Positions 32,055 to 43,253 of a stretch of DNA of 64,000 nucleotides are shown piece by piece. How positions within the stretch are numbered: the first letter of the stretch is position 1; each line of letters begins with the position of its first letter. The notes below the pieces were generated by a model, which did not search any database, was not told the DNA's origin, and saw nothing but the letters and a program-made list of their open reading frames with translations. Location: positions 81,001 through 145,000 of the forward strand of contig VIIQ02000029.1 of NCBI GenBank assembly GCA_007449985.2, written 5' to 3'. The stretch is from Desmodesmus armatus (lineage: Eukaryota; Chlorophyta; Chlorophyceae; Sphaeropleales; Scenedesmaceae). The translations under genes and the position numbers were made by a program.

Positions 32055-35000
32055 CTACCGTGCACCTCCCGCAGCCCCTGCTGCCGCTGCCTTGGTGATG
32101 CGCTTGCACACCTTGCTGTGCCCCATCTTCCACGCTGCACCCTGGCAGGCCTTGCTGCAGTACCTCGCAGCCTTGCAGCCGCTGCAGCTGCTGCCCAGCA
32201 GCATCTCCCCCACCTTGTCCATCGATCCGCAGCCCGGGTTGTTGCAGCACAACTTCACCGGGAACTCAACACACACAGCAGCACCAGCATCCCGCAGGCT
32301 AACCGCCGCCTGCGTCCCAACAGCCGTTTGAAGCATCTGCTGCAGCTGCTGGCCCCATGCGGTGTTGCTGCTGCTCTGCCCCTGAGCCAATGCTTGCTCC
32401 CGCTGGCCAAATACTACCTTCCAACGGTCCCACACACCCTCCCACTCCCGTGTGACAGCTGCCAAGGTGTTGTCTAGGTCTTGAAGTGCTGTGACTGCGG
32501 CCTCTGGAGGCCCCTGCAAAATGCATGTCCCTTCCGGCTGCAGCTGCTGCAGCTTCTTGACATCAGGGCCAACCATCTGCAGGACGGCCAGGATATGCTC
32601 TAGCACCTGCACTCAGCAACCAGATAATGTGCATGAAAGAGCAAGTAGGTAAGTAACTACGCATATGGTGAACCACTGAGAGGAAGTCTGCAGCTGGTGA
32701 ATGAGGGGGTCAACCCGGCTAGATACTGTTGAGCTAGCAATGTGCCAAGCTTGTACATGGGTTACCGTCACTATCCAAACTTTGGAACAAACGCATTCGG
32801 CCGGACAGCTGAATGTTGCCTACTTGCAAGTCTTGCGTGTGCATCACACCTACCCTCTGCATGACCACAACCGCATTGCCATCCAGCGCAGCCGCCCTCG
32901 CTGCTGCAGAATCCTCCAGTGCCAACAGCAGCTGGCTGCCAGCAAAAAACAGGCAGCGGCCAGTCAGGTGGATCCAAGGCTGCAGCGTGCGCACCCGCAC
33001 CCTCTGCTCTTCAACAATGCTGCTGCTGACGCCTTCAAGCCCGACCGCGTCTTCAGCGATCCCCCCAACTTAACCGCTGCTGCCGCAGACGGTACAACAT
33101 GGTGAAACAGGCCCGAAAAGACACTGGGCGCGCCGCAGTTGCTGCTGTTGTACTTGAGCTGCGTCAGGACGAGCCCTAACTGCACCAGCAGGGCCCCTCG
33201 AGTATTGCTGTCTGATGCTGCTGCTGCCGTTGTGTTGCTGAAGTTAGGGCCGCCAGGTGGCGCGGCCACCTCGCAGCATGCACTGGTGCTCAGTGAAGCA
33301 AACATACGTATGGTCTCGGACCGCTGGAAGTTATGGCGCGATGCTCCGCGTACCACTGCCTCACACACTGCTGCTGTTGAGAAGGGCCGTTGCTGGAAGG
33401 CAGCTGTGAGCACACCTGCGATGTCTGCAAAGCAACAAGCGCAAGAAGAAGCAGAACACCCCACAGCGGCGACGGCAGGGTGGTGCTGGGCAAGGGGCCA
33501 GCGGCAGCAACAGGGGACCAGCGGGCCAGCAAACAAAGCCACCGGGGAGCCAATGCTCCACCCACAATTCAATTTCAGGCTCTGGACAGCCAGCTTGTAA
33601 CACTTCCACCCTGCCCATCACAGCTGCAAGGTAGTCAAGCCCTGCCGAACTACGACTCCCGCCGTTGCCAAACCAAGACTCCTGCCAGCTGTGTCAGTGC
33701 GATGTGCAGCCTTTGCTGCTACACAACAGCCGGCAGACTGAGCATACCTGGTAGGGCACCAATCTTGACAGTGATAGAGCCAAAGAGGTTCAGGGTAGCA
33801 TCTCGTAGTGATGCCCCTTTCAAGGGTGTGTGGTTCGCGCCCAAGGGGCAACCCATCCCGTAAGCTGGCAAATCTATGTCACCTGCAAACGTCAACAGAA
33901 TTCAACTTGAGAACTCAAAATAAAAACTGAGTTCTTTTGGATGTTGCAGTTAGCAACATGGATTCTCAGTCCGTAGGCCAGTGCACTCGGCATGCATGAG
34001 TGTGTGTGTTAGTACAGTACAGTACATGAGTACTGCGTTGACACAGTACGCAGTGTGCATGTACGTAGTACACAAAAATCACCAAAGCAAGAGTCCTCAG
34101 GGCCTTGCTGTTCACAAGGTTCAGGCAAAGCATGTTTTCACCCCACGTACCCTGGTCACTGTGCTTGTAAGCGTTGAGCACAGCCGGGCCCATCAGCAGA
34201 AGGGATGCACTCAGGGCACTGCTCTGGCCCACCACGGCGCTGCGGACCGCTGCTGCCTTGACAGGAGAACCAACCTTCGCCTGGAGCAGACAGACAGAGA
34301 ATAAGGGAGAGCAGGGCAGAGAGCAGGTTCACAGGAAAGGGGTGACAGTCAAGGGTAATGAAGGACTAGGGGCACAGTGTGTGATGTCACAGAAGTGCGT
34401 ACTCATTGTCATTTGTGCAGCATGTTGTCACAGCCTGCTGGTACACAAAGTCTTCATCAGTGGCAATGCAGAATTTGTAGAACAGCAGGCTGTGCACAAC
34501 ATGCTGCACAATGACAATAGCATGCAATTGGAAACGCAGATATCAAGGTGAGCTTGGCCCTCGTGTTATAGTGAGTAATGATGCCATCTGTGCCTGTCCA
34601 TTGTGGTAGTATCTGGCAGGCTCTCAGGGGTTGCGGGGAGCAGTTGAACTGGCCTTCATGTGATTTTGCTTGTGGCAGCTGCATCAGGGCTCAAGCTTGC
34701 TCCTCAGCCGCAATCACCATCCTTGCAGTACCGCATGTCTTATATTCTGTTGTGTACTCTTGTATTGTTGCTGTTGCTTCTCTGGTGTTGTAGCTGGGGG
34801 ACCCAGATCCAGCCAATAAGGATTGGGGGGTCGGTTCCTTCCCAGGCCCCAGCCGTCAGGACAGGACATAGGGTTTCACCACACCTTGACATATTCCTGC
34901 CGCGAACCCGACACAATAGTACCCCCACACCAACCCTACAGCACAAACTCAAGACACGCGCCAACGCAATGGATGCACAGTCACAAGACTCCCAGCCTCC

Positions 35001-35296
35001 CAACGTGCTTATGTTCCAGTATCATCAGTCAGTCACACTCACTGGTGAGATCAAAACGTAAAAAAAGTCAAAACAACCCTAAACCCTCACCTTGAAGTAC
35101 ACCTCCTGTAGCGCCTGCAGGAACACCAGCGCCGCGTGCAGGAAAGACAGTGGCGCCTCCGGGTCCAGCACAGCAGCCTCCGCCAGCATGCAGTGCAGCG
35201 GGGCACACAGCTCCAGCGGTATAAGCCGCAACCCCATGACATCAGCCACCTGTAGCGCAGGGTCACTGCACAGTGTGGGTATGGTGCCGGCTAGGT

Positions 35297-35426
35297 ACCT
35301 AGGGTGCATAGGCACCTGGGGTTACGGTGGGGACTTGGTGACCACTATGAGGTCACACACGGCCCCCTCCTCAACTAACGCTAAATGCCTGGCATTTTAG
35401 CGTCATCTCTCGCCCTCTCTCGGCCA
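35297..35426 (+). mobile_element. LINE 3'-tail insertion in exon 2 of paralogue D
   Basis: A 130-bp copy of the tail found at 25,869-25,990, including the hairpin and a degenerate TC run. It is flanked by GCTAGGT at 35,290-35,296 and 35,427-35,433 (CCNGCTAGGT if one mismatch is allowed). It is an extreme 5' truncation of the same LINE family. Confidence 0.85.
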
Positions 35427-36634
35427 GCTAGGTTCTACGTGTACCCTGTTGTCATATGGCAGTGGGTGCCTATGCCTGCCAGCCTGCGCAGTGCCCTTGG
35501 TGAGTATGTGCCGCGCAAAGGTGGGGTGCGTGTCCGGAAGAACCCGGTAACAACCCTCGCACTACGCACCTTCAAGCCGTTGTCTTCCGGGGCGTTGTAC
35601 GCACCCATTGCAAACTGCGAGACAGTGGCGATCGCTGCCGCCAAGTGGACACAGCAGTGCGTTGTGTTGTTGAACCGGACTGTCAAGGACTCTGCTGGCA
35701 CCAGCAGCAGCTCACACACTGTGCTGTGGTGTGCTGGGACCGGCAGGTACTGCTGCTGCTGTTTCGCGCCCCTGCTGCCATTGCTGCCAGCAGCAGCTTC
35801 AGCAGCAGCGGCGGCTGCTGCCAGATCCCTGGAACCTGACACTACCGCCGCTGCTGTCTTGATCTTTATGGGTGACAGCCCCCGCCGCTGCTTGTGCAGC
35901 AGGTGGCAGGTGAACGCCACGCGCAGCAGCAGCAGGTGGTGCACCGCTGCTGACGCTGACAGCTGCTTGGCAAACTTAAAATCCGGTGTGCTGAGCACGT
36001 TGTTATTGTCAAGCAGCTCGTCTTTGATATCCTTAGACAGCTGGCTGGAAACGGCAAACATCAGGTCGCTGACCTGTGACCGGGATATGGACCCCGCCGG
36101 TAGCACAGCAGCACCTCTGCTTCTGGCTGCTGTTGACCCTGCTACGTTGGGTGGCCAGGTCTTTAGCAAGCTGACTGCCAGGTCACAGGCCGGCAGCACC
36201 GTACCCTGCAGATCTCCGCTGCTGCTGCTACTGCCACCGCGGCGGCTGCTGCTGCTGCTGGTCCTGCTGGTGCGCAGCATTTTCCCGGGCCGGATTGCGG
36301 CCAGGCCTTTCCAGACAGACAGCAGGTACAGTCCTGTATTGATGTCGGTGTGCTGGGGAAAGTAGTCCTTTGCGTGTGCTGCCTCTGCTGTTTCCTGTGC
36401 TGACTCAGGGTTTGCTGCTTTCTGGTGCCGCCTGGCTGTGTTCTGGCTTATGCCTGCTGCAATGGTGGCCATGGTCTTGCCCAAGAGGGGGGCAACACCT
36501 GTTGAAAGAGCAGCACCAAAAGAGTAGGGGCAGAAGGAGTACGTAAAGTGAAGCCTTCCCTCTGATGCCATGCACTCGCAGCACCTCCTGCTCGCAAAGC
36601 TGTTCTAAGACCTCCAACAACGGCACACCCATGC

Positions 36635-37050
36635 AGCTAACTCGCCTGCTGCGTGCTCAGCGGTCTGCTACGTACCAACAACCACCCACCCACCCACCCA
36701 CGGATCGGCACAGCGCCCACCTGCTGTGTGCTGGGTGATCCCCTATGTAGGTAACACCTTCCCCCCACCCACCTACTCATCAGCCCGCCTAGACAGAGAA
36801 ACAGACCTGCAAAGCGCCCACCTGCTGTGTGCTGAGCTATCTGCTACATACCGACAACTGCGCACGTGCGTGTACCCATGAAACCACCGACCCACCCAAC
36901 CACCACATTACCCAGTCACAGAGAAATACAAAGCCCCCCCCCCCCCCCCCCACAAACCGACCCACCCACCCAGACACAGACAAGGCCAGAAAACATTCAG
37001 CACCCACCTGCTGTTTGTTGAGCGATCTGCTGCTTCACTGCCTCCCTGTC
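36635..37050 (-). repeat. Degenerate copies of the exon 1 end plus donor (paralogue D)
   Basis: Segments resembling the end of exon 1 and its donor (CACCTGCTGTGTGCTGAGC on the plus strand) recur near 36,635, 36,715, 36,815 and 37,003, separated by CCCA-rich sequence and a 14-17-base C run at about 36,936-36,952. This parallels the array in paralogue A. Confidence 0.65.
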
Positions 37051-37721
37051 TGCTGACATGTCCACCCAGGACTCCAGCAAGTTGGCCAACCCACTCAGCA
37101 GCATGCCAACGCCAAAGAAGACAGCACGCTGCTGCTCAGTGGGCGCATCAATAAAGGCAAGACTGTCTGATAGTAGCAATAGCAGCGGCTTTGCAATGCT
37201 GCACCACTGCTGCATCAAGGCAGTGAAGCCCGCGGGTTGCTGCGTCATGTTCTGCAGGTCTGACAGAAGTGAATACTGTGTTGCCAAGAAACTCGTCATA
37301 TCTCGGATGTTGCTGTACTCGGCTACCAGTGTTGCTGCTGTTGGCTGCTGCAGCCGCTGCACTAGCGCTGTGATGCCCTGGCAAGGCAGCAGAGGAGACA
37401 GCAGGAGGGGCACGTCAGCACAGTGTATGTATCAGCCACTGTTAGCATAGCTTGCTCGTGAAACGGTTTGCCCCTGACTCATATCATACAGGCAGTATCA
37501 GAACCAGCTGCCCCAGCAACCCCCTGTCCAGCTGTACCCCTGTAGCACAACTGCAGGCTAGGCAGCAGCAGCGCTGAGCACAACTACATAACTATATCTC
37601 ACGCACTGCACGTATGGAAAACAGCTCTGCGTCGAGGAACCCGCACCTTCCAACTCCATTGTGCCATGCTGATGCAAAGAGGGCAAGTGTATGGAAGGTT
37701 GCCTGATCAAGGTGATGTAGG

Positions 37722-38118
37722 TACAGTATAGTTCCGTTATACCGTCGCTGGCCGTCCCAGGCATGACAGGCGGTATACAGGGGTCGACGTTGTACCGGTC
37801 AGGCACAGTTTGGCCCATTCCCGAGGCCCTGGGCGGCTCAGTGCTTACGTAAGGTGCTTTTAGTCATCATATAGCCTTCATGGGCCCATACATGCAAGAA
37901 GCGGCGCTCTCAGCAGCTGTATATGCCAGATAGCGGCATTCCCAGGTCCCATTTGCCCCGTTTTGTGGGGCGAGGGGGCCTCGCGAGGGGCGGTATAGCG
38001 GGTTTTGGACGTTGTAAAGGGTCCTCTTTCAGCCCAAAAAGACTCGTCCCACTGCTCCAAGGGCGTTAAACCGGGGAAAACGGTGTATCGGGCAACGGTA
38101 TAACGGAACTATACTGTA
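37722..38118. mobile_element. MITE-like inverted-repeat element, mariner/pogo type
   Basis: TACAGTATAGTTCCGTTATACCGT at the left (37,722-37,745) is repeated exactly in reverse complement at the right (38,095-38,118). The outer TA pair fits a TA target-site duplication, and the element then runs CAGT...ACTG over 393 bp, as in Tc1/mariner-pogo elements. No transposase is encoded, so it depends on an enzyme supplied elsewhere. Confidence 0.85.
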
Positions 38119-38653
38119 TCTGGGTTGTTTGACTAGCACAGTATTGAGGCAAGCCTTACGCAGACGCAAACCCTGAAATGTCTGGATTGCATTAGGTGAC
38201 GGCGATGGGACCTTGGGCCCCAAGGCTTGGGGGACGGCAACCTGGGGTTGGACGGGAGTGATAGTGTGATTCACCGTTGAGCAATCCCGTGCCTGATGTT
38301 GTGTAGCTGCCACCTGCTGTATGTATGGCATTTTTTACCCTTTCAGACGTCCTTTTTAGTGTCGGAGCTTGCTTCGTTGCCTGCTTTCAAAGCTGTCGGT
38401 TTTCCCACGGGTGACGAGCAGTGCTCAGCACTTTGAGCTGCAGCCATACTCGTCAGTAGCAAAATTTTTACTTTCTTGGGTGAGCTGTATCACACGGTCG
38501 CTATGTAGCTTCCTACTGCACAGGGCCCAAAAACGCGGGTGCCAGAAATGTGCAGCAGCACTTTTTCCCAAGCATCTTCCAATACTACAACGTGTCATAA
38601 CTCTTACCTGCAGGCACCTTGAATCTTCCTGGAGCTATAACAGCTTCGTGACC

Positions 38654-39335
38654 ATGATGAGGAGGGTGTGCTGTACCTTACTGCTGTGCTGTGCGTTGGT
38701 CTCGCTGACGCCCAGCTCAGTCGCTGCCCGTAAGCTCCAAGAAGGTAGGTCTCTGATGGTAGATTCTGCATAAAACAGCAACGTCAGTGGAGGGTAAGAG
38801 TTCAGGCTGCTTTGTCAGAGCACAGAGGTACCGGTTACTTAGCTTGTGGATGCAGGGTGATGGAGCTGACACCCACCAGCCGCCCATTCATGCAGCAGCA
38901 TGCTTCACTGTTGCTCGTTGGTTACAACTTCACAAAACACCCTGCTGCACTGCCTCTGCAGACAACCAGTTTGGCAATGGCAACAACGGACCCTGGAACG
39001 GGGGCAACGGAGGAGGCAATCAATGGAACGGCGGCAATGGGGGCGGCAACCAGTGGAACGGCGGCAATGGTGGCCAGTGGAACGGAGGGAACGGTGGCAA
39101 CCAGTGGAACGGCGGTAACGGCGGCAACGGGGGCCAGTGGAACGGCGGTAACGGAGGCAACCAGTGGGGCAACAACCCCTGGAACAACCCGTGCTCATGT
39201 GTGGCCGGATGCACGGAGCGCCTGTCTCGCTGCGCGATTGCCAACGCTGGCACATGCTCGCCTCAGGGCGGTACGGCATGCACCAGCGCCTTTGTGGATG
39301 TGCTGGGGAACGTGAAGGTCTGCTGTCAGGCATAA
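38654..39335 (+). CDS. Small secreted Gly/Asn-rich eight-cysteine protein 1
   Basis: Exon 1 is 38654-38744 and exon 2 is 38962-39335 (phase 1 junction, GAAG|GTAGGT to CTCTGCAG), giving 154 residues. The N-terminus (MMRRVCCTLLLCCALVSL...SVAA) is a signal peptide, probably cleaved near AA|RKLQE. Next is a low-complexity region of NGGNGGNQWNGG-type repeats (about residues 35-105). The C-terminus has eight Cys with spacing C-X1-C-X3-C-X6-C-X7-C-X7-C-X13-CC, enough for four disulfides. The same spacing occurs in the gene at 42,015. I do not recognise the family. A secreted or cell-wall role is inferred from the signal peptide and composition. No transmembrane segment follows the signal. Confidence 0.8.
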
Positions 39336-42014
39336 GCACGATGCTGCCAGCTGCAGACGTACTGGCTGCTGCAGCAATAGCGCCTGTTGAGCACAGGGCC
39401 ATGCGCCCAGCACCCCAGCCACGCAGCCAGCACAAGCCGGTGGCAGTAACAATAGCCAGGATGGAGGCAGTGCCGGCAAGCAAGCAGAGTATTATGCAGG
39501 GGATGATTCTGCAGCAACAGCATATACAGTGGCAACCTCCTCTTGGAGAAGAACAGCTGTAGGGTCCGTTGTAGCAGCCAAGAAGCCCTGTTGTGGAGAC
39601 TGCAGCTGTGATACGGTGCATTTGCCAGACGATGTCATTTTGGCTTAGTGCCGTCATAGGGCAGGACAGCAGCAACAGCAGCAGGCGCAGCTGCTCAGTG
39701 AGCAGCTGCACCTGGGCATTTGGCTGTGCCAGCCGTGACCTGATAGCATGCTGTTGTTGTTTGGGGTGCGCGCTCTCTGAAGCAGGCGGGAGGTGCAGCT
39801 AGCTTGTAGGGACCTTGGTGTGTTGACCAAAGTGGCAGCCTGCGGCAAGTGTATTGCTGCTCCGAACAGCGGCTGCTGTGTGGGCAGCTTACAAGAGTAC
39901 TTGTTTCCGAAACAAGTACCCAGGACTCAGTGAGTCACTGAGTCCTGGGACTGTGTGGCTCATCAGCATTTGCGCCGCACTGCTGTGCGCTGCGTTGCAC
40001 AGATCGTTGACATTCCATTAGATGGGCTCTAGATATCTGTTCATTGTCTGTTCACAATGCTGTGCGTTGTTGGCAGCAGCTCCCTACAAGGTTGCGCCGT
40101 TTCTTGGTAGTTTGTGAGCCTCACAACCGCAATGTCTGACATGCCAGCTTTCACGTGTGCAGCTTCTGGGTAGTGCAGCAGCAGTTGTGTATCACAGCAT
40201 GCGTTTTGGTGGACACAGCATATGCATGTGCTGTGCGCTATGCTGTGCCAGGCTCAGCAGCCGTCGGACGCTGATGATGTCTGCTAACCATGATCTTGAT
40301 ATCTTTCGGGCCAAATTCTTGTCAGTAAAAGCTGCTGGAATCTGCATCTGTCGCCCTTTGCCCATGAAGCCTGGTTTCTGCAGCTTATTCTTGTCTCATA
40401 CCATCAAGTGAATGGATGGATAGCTTCCCGGCTGTGAAGCCACTTGCAAGCTGCAACTGTAGCTACACTTGCAGTTTGTGCTCAGGGCTTGCTGCCAGAG
40501 CGCTGACTGCAGCCTAGTGTTGGCAGTGTGTTCTTGGGGTATCATTGCGCTGCACCTGCTTGTAGGCATGAATGCACCTCCAGGTGTGCGGCCTCAGCTT
40601 ACAGCGTGATGTTGCTGTGCTTCTGACAGCAAAGTGAAGGCAGTGTCAGGCGCTGTGAGTATGACAGCAGGCTGCGGCAGTATCCATGGATGCTGTGCTC
40701 TACATGTGCGGCACACAGGCAGTATGTGCGTGTGCATGGGTGCCTGAAGAGTATTTGTAACACATCATCAAACTGTAGCGCGAGGTTTGTTACCGAGTTG
40801 TTTTGGACGACGCACACCACTTTTGGGCGGCACATCCTTTCCAAGTGCATGACTCTGTCAGCACATTGACCTGAATCTGGCCCTTCACAGTGTATTGTAC
40901 ACACATGCGGGCTCAAACCTGACACATGTGTACACCTGCTGCAATTGCCACGGCTTGCTGCCACAACTGCTACCACAGGACTGCTCCAACTGCTTCAACT
41001 GCTGCAACTCTCACATACTGACTGTGGGGCTCAGGCTGATCCGACTCTGCTAGCAATGACACAGCATTGCATGCATTTCTACACCAAGCTGTGTCAGGCC
41101 TAGGCCTTTCCCCCCCAACCAAACAAGCCTGAGACCCACCAAGAGAAAAAAACGAACCAACCGCAAAGCCGCACCAGCCAAGCCACACAGGCAACTGCAC
41201 AAGACAGCCGGCCAAATGACCACACCCAAACACGCCGATCCGCAACAGCACAACGGGCGCAGGCAGGGACAGAGGTACAGGGCTGCAAACTGTGGCGGTA
41301 ATACACGCAAAACAAGAGAAAGACAACAACCACCCGATGTCAAGAACAGTCCCAAAGTGGCTCCCCTGCCCTGCACCCCACCTGTCATGGGTGTGGTAAA
41401 CGGGACAGTGACCACCTCCGACTGCACAGCACGAGACAGTGACCCTGCACTACAAAACATCAGAACTGTCAAGGCAGATAAACACTACTGACAGCTGTTC
41501 TAGCAAGACAGTGACGTGTTCCCCTCGCAGAAGCAAGGTCACCTGCAACACATCCACTGCACGAACGGTCTATTCATTCTCGTATGGAAGTTCTGCCGGA
41601 TGGATTCGGTATGCCATACTGACGTGATACCGTTTGCGCGCTGACCTGAAGTTTGACGGTTGCATCACATCTTCGCATCCAGCCCACTCATATTGGCACT
41701 GAGTAAACTAATACATCACCTTTTAAGCTTACCAGCATCAACGCGGCGCCTGCAGCGCTCCAACAAGCTTGTACAGCATCAGCCCGCCATTTGCTTCAGC
41801 CTACATCTCTGGCCAGTATCGCCCACCTGCAGACGCACAGGTACTTTGACTGCCACAATACGACGCTTTGGCTCAAGAATTGTTGCAGAAATGCCCTTGT
41901 CCCTTCGCACCATCATTGGGCCCAGCAGCAGCTGCTGCAGCTCGGCAGCCGGACTGAATGCCGTCTGATGAATGCGCAATTCCGCCAATTCTCGCAGGTA
42001 CACACGTGGGAGTG
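39336..42014. other. Spacer between the two secreted-protein genes
   Basis: No gene was supported. It holds paired palindromes at 39,897-39,949. Around 41,095-41,495 is an A/C-rich stretch, unlike the CAG-rich host sequence but like the LINE coding strand, with a CHGCGKRDSDHLRLH zinc-knuckle-like reading; it may be an old LINE ORF1 remnant (weak). Confidence 0.35.
39897..39949. repeat. Two abutting perfect palindromes
   Basis: First: GTACTTGTTTC, C, and its reverse complement (39,897-39,919). Second: CCCAGGACTCAGTGA, G, and its reverse complement (39,919-39,949). They share one base, and each has a single-base centre. Confidence 0.9.
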
Positions 42015-43253
42015 ATGAGGACGACACTGCTGCTGTGTATGTGCCTTTGTGGCATGCTGCTGCTGGCAGAAGCTGCACGTGAACTGCAGCAAGGTGAGAT
42101 GCTGTCCAAGCTGTTTGTGGGGGCCTATTCTTCAGAACAAGGTCCCACAAGAGATCCTACAGCCATCTTCAGCCGTCAATGGCTCTGTGTTGCCCTGCTT
42201 CACTGCAAACCATTATCACCAGCAGCAGCTGCTGCTGTTGGCTGGAGAGGGCCATACCTGGTTGATTCAACCGCCCTGTAGCTATCAGCCATCATCAGAA
42301 GCAGCAGCAGCAGCGTCCATTCATATCCATGTCTGGCATATACAGTGCATTCACATATGCTGCCTTGCTGCTTTCATTGAATTGAATGTCACAACAGCAA
42401 ACCAGAGCAATGGTGGAGGGCACGACCATGACCACGACGACGACCACCATGAACAGCCACAAGGTGAGAATATTAGTAGCACTAGCGCAGTGTCCTCTAC
42501 CGGTAGCATTGTCCTGTCTTCTTCTTCAAGGGAAGCCCTAGCATCGCCTACCGTAGACTGAGTCTGCAAGTCAAGGGTCACATCCAAAGGACAGCCTGCA
42601 GCCCGGACTAAGTTAGGACTAAGTCAGGACTAAGCCTTAGCTAAGTTAGCAGACAGTGCTTGCAAAAACTAAGAGCTGCTGACTGCCGGACAGTGGTTCA
42701 TCGCAGTTGCAATTGAGAATGGCGTATGCAATGTGGCCAGCTGCCAGCAGCAACAGGCAGTTGCAATGCAATTCCTGACCACAACCCGGTCACTGCACAT
42801 CACACCTTACCGTAAGATGATAAGATGTTCTCTTCCCCCATCCTTTGTGTCACTGCAGCCAACCAGAACGCTGGTGTCGGACACACCCACAATAACGACA
42901 ACCATGACCACAGCCATGACAACCACGACCATGGACATGACAACCATGATCATGGCCATGACAACCACGACCACGACCACAGCCACAACAACGGCAATGG
43001 CTGGAGGAACTGGATCCCCATGCCCAACCCTGGCTGGAACCAGTGGAACGGCGGAAACCAGTGGAACGGCGGCAACCATAACAACTGGAACAACCCCTGG
43101 AGCAACCCCTGTGCTTGTGTGGCCGGTTGCTCGGAGCGCATCTCCCGCTGTGCTCTGTTGGGCATGAGCACCTGTTCACCCCGGGGAGGGACTGCCTGCA
43201 GCAGTGCATTTTTGGATGGCTTTGGCAATGTGAAGGTTTGCTGCAACGCCTAA
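42015..43253 (+). CDS. Small secreted His/Asp-rich eight-cysteine protein 2
   Basis: Exons are 42015-42093, 42398-42463 and 42859-43253, all with phase 1 junctions, giving 179 residues. A signal peptide (MRTTLLLCMCLCGMLLLAEA) ends in AARELQQ, close to AARKLQE in the gene at 38,654. Exon 2 is a 22-codon cassette (ANQSNGGG then HDHDHDDDHH), and exon 3 starts with the related ANQNAGVG followed by about 45 residues of HDN/HDH repeats. This His/Asp density suggests binding of Zn, Cu or Ni (inference). A NQWNGG linker and the eight-Cys C-terminus (spacing identical to gene 1, with CVAGC.ER.SRCA and GNVKVCC conserved) follow. The whole model is in frame. Family not recognised. Confidence 0.85.

Larger units (their letters stand above)
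32055..37377 (-). pseudogene. MYND-family paralogue D, disrupted
   Basis: Minus-strand exons are 37377-37008, 36498-35091, 34280-34151, 33882-33748, 33424-32854 and 32606-32055. Exons 1, 3, 4 and 6 are open. Exon 2 is broken by a 130-bp LINE-tail insertion at about 35,297-35,426 and has a TAG just upstream of it (35,435). Exon 5 changes frame near 33,010-33,070, between the Ala-rich segment and EEQRVRVR. The MYND exon is intact ([21 protein letters not shown]) and stops at TAG 32055-32057. A TGTAA motif, the usual green-algal polyadenylation signal, lies on the minus strand at 31,847-31,843, about 208 bases after the stop. The gene converges with paralogue C, leaving a 1.57-kb spacer. Two separate lesions favour a pseudogene over a sequencing error. 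Confidence 0.7.
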
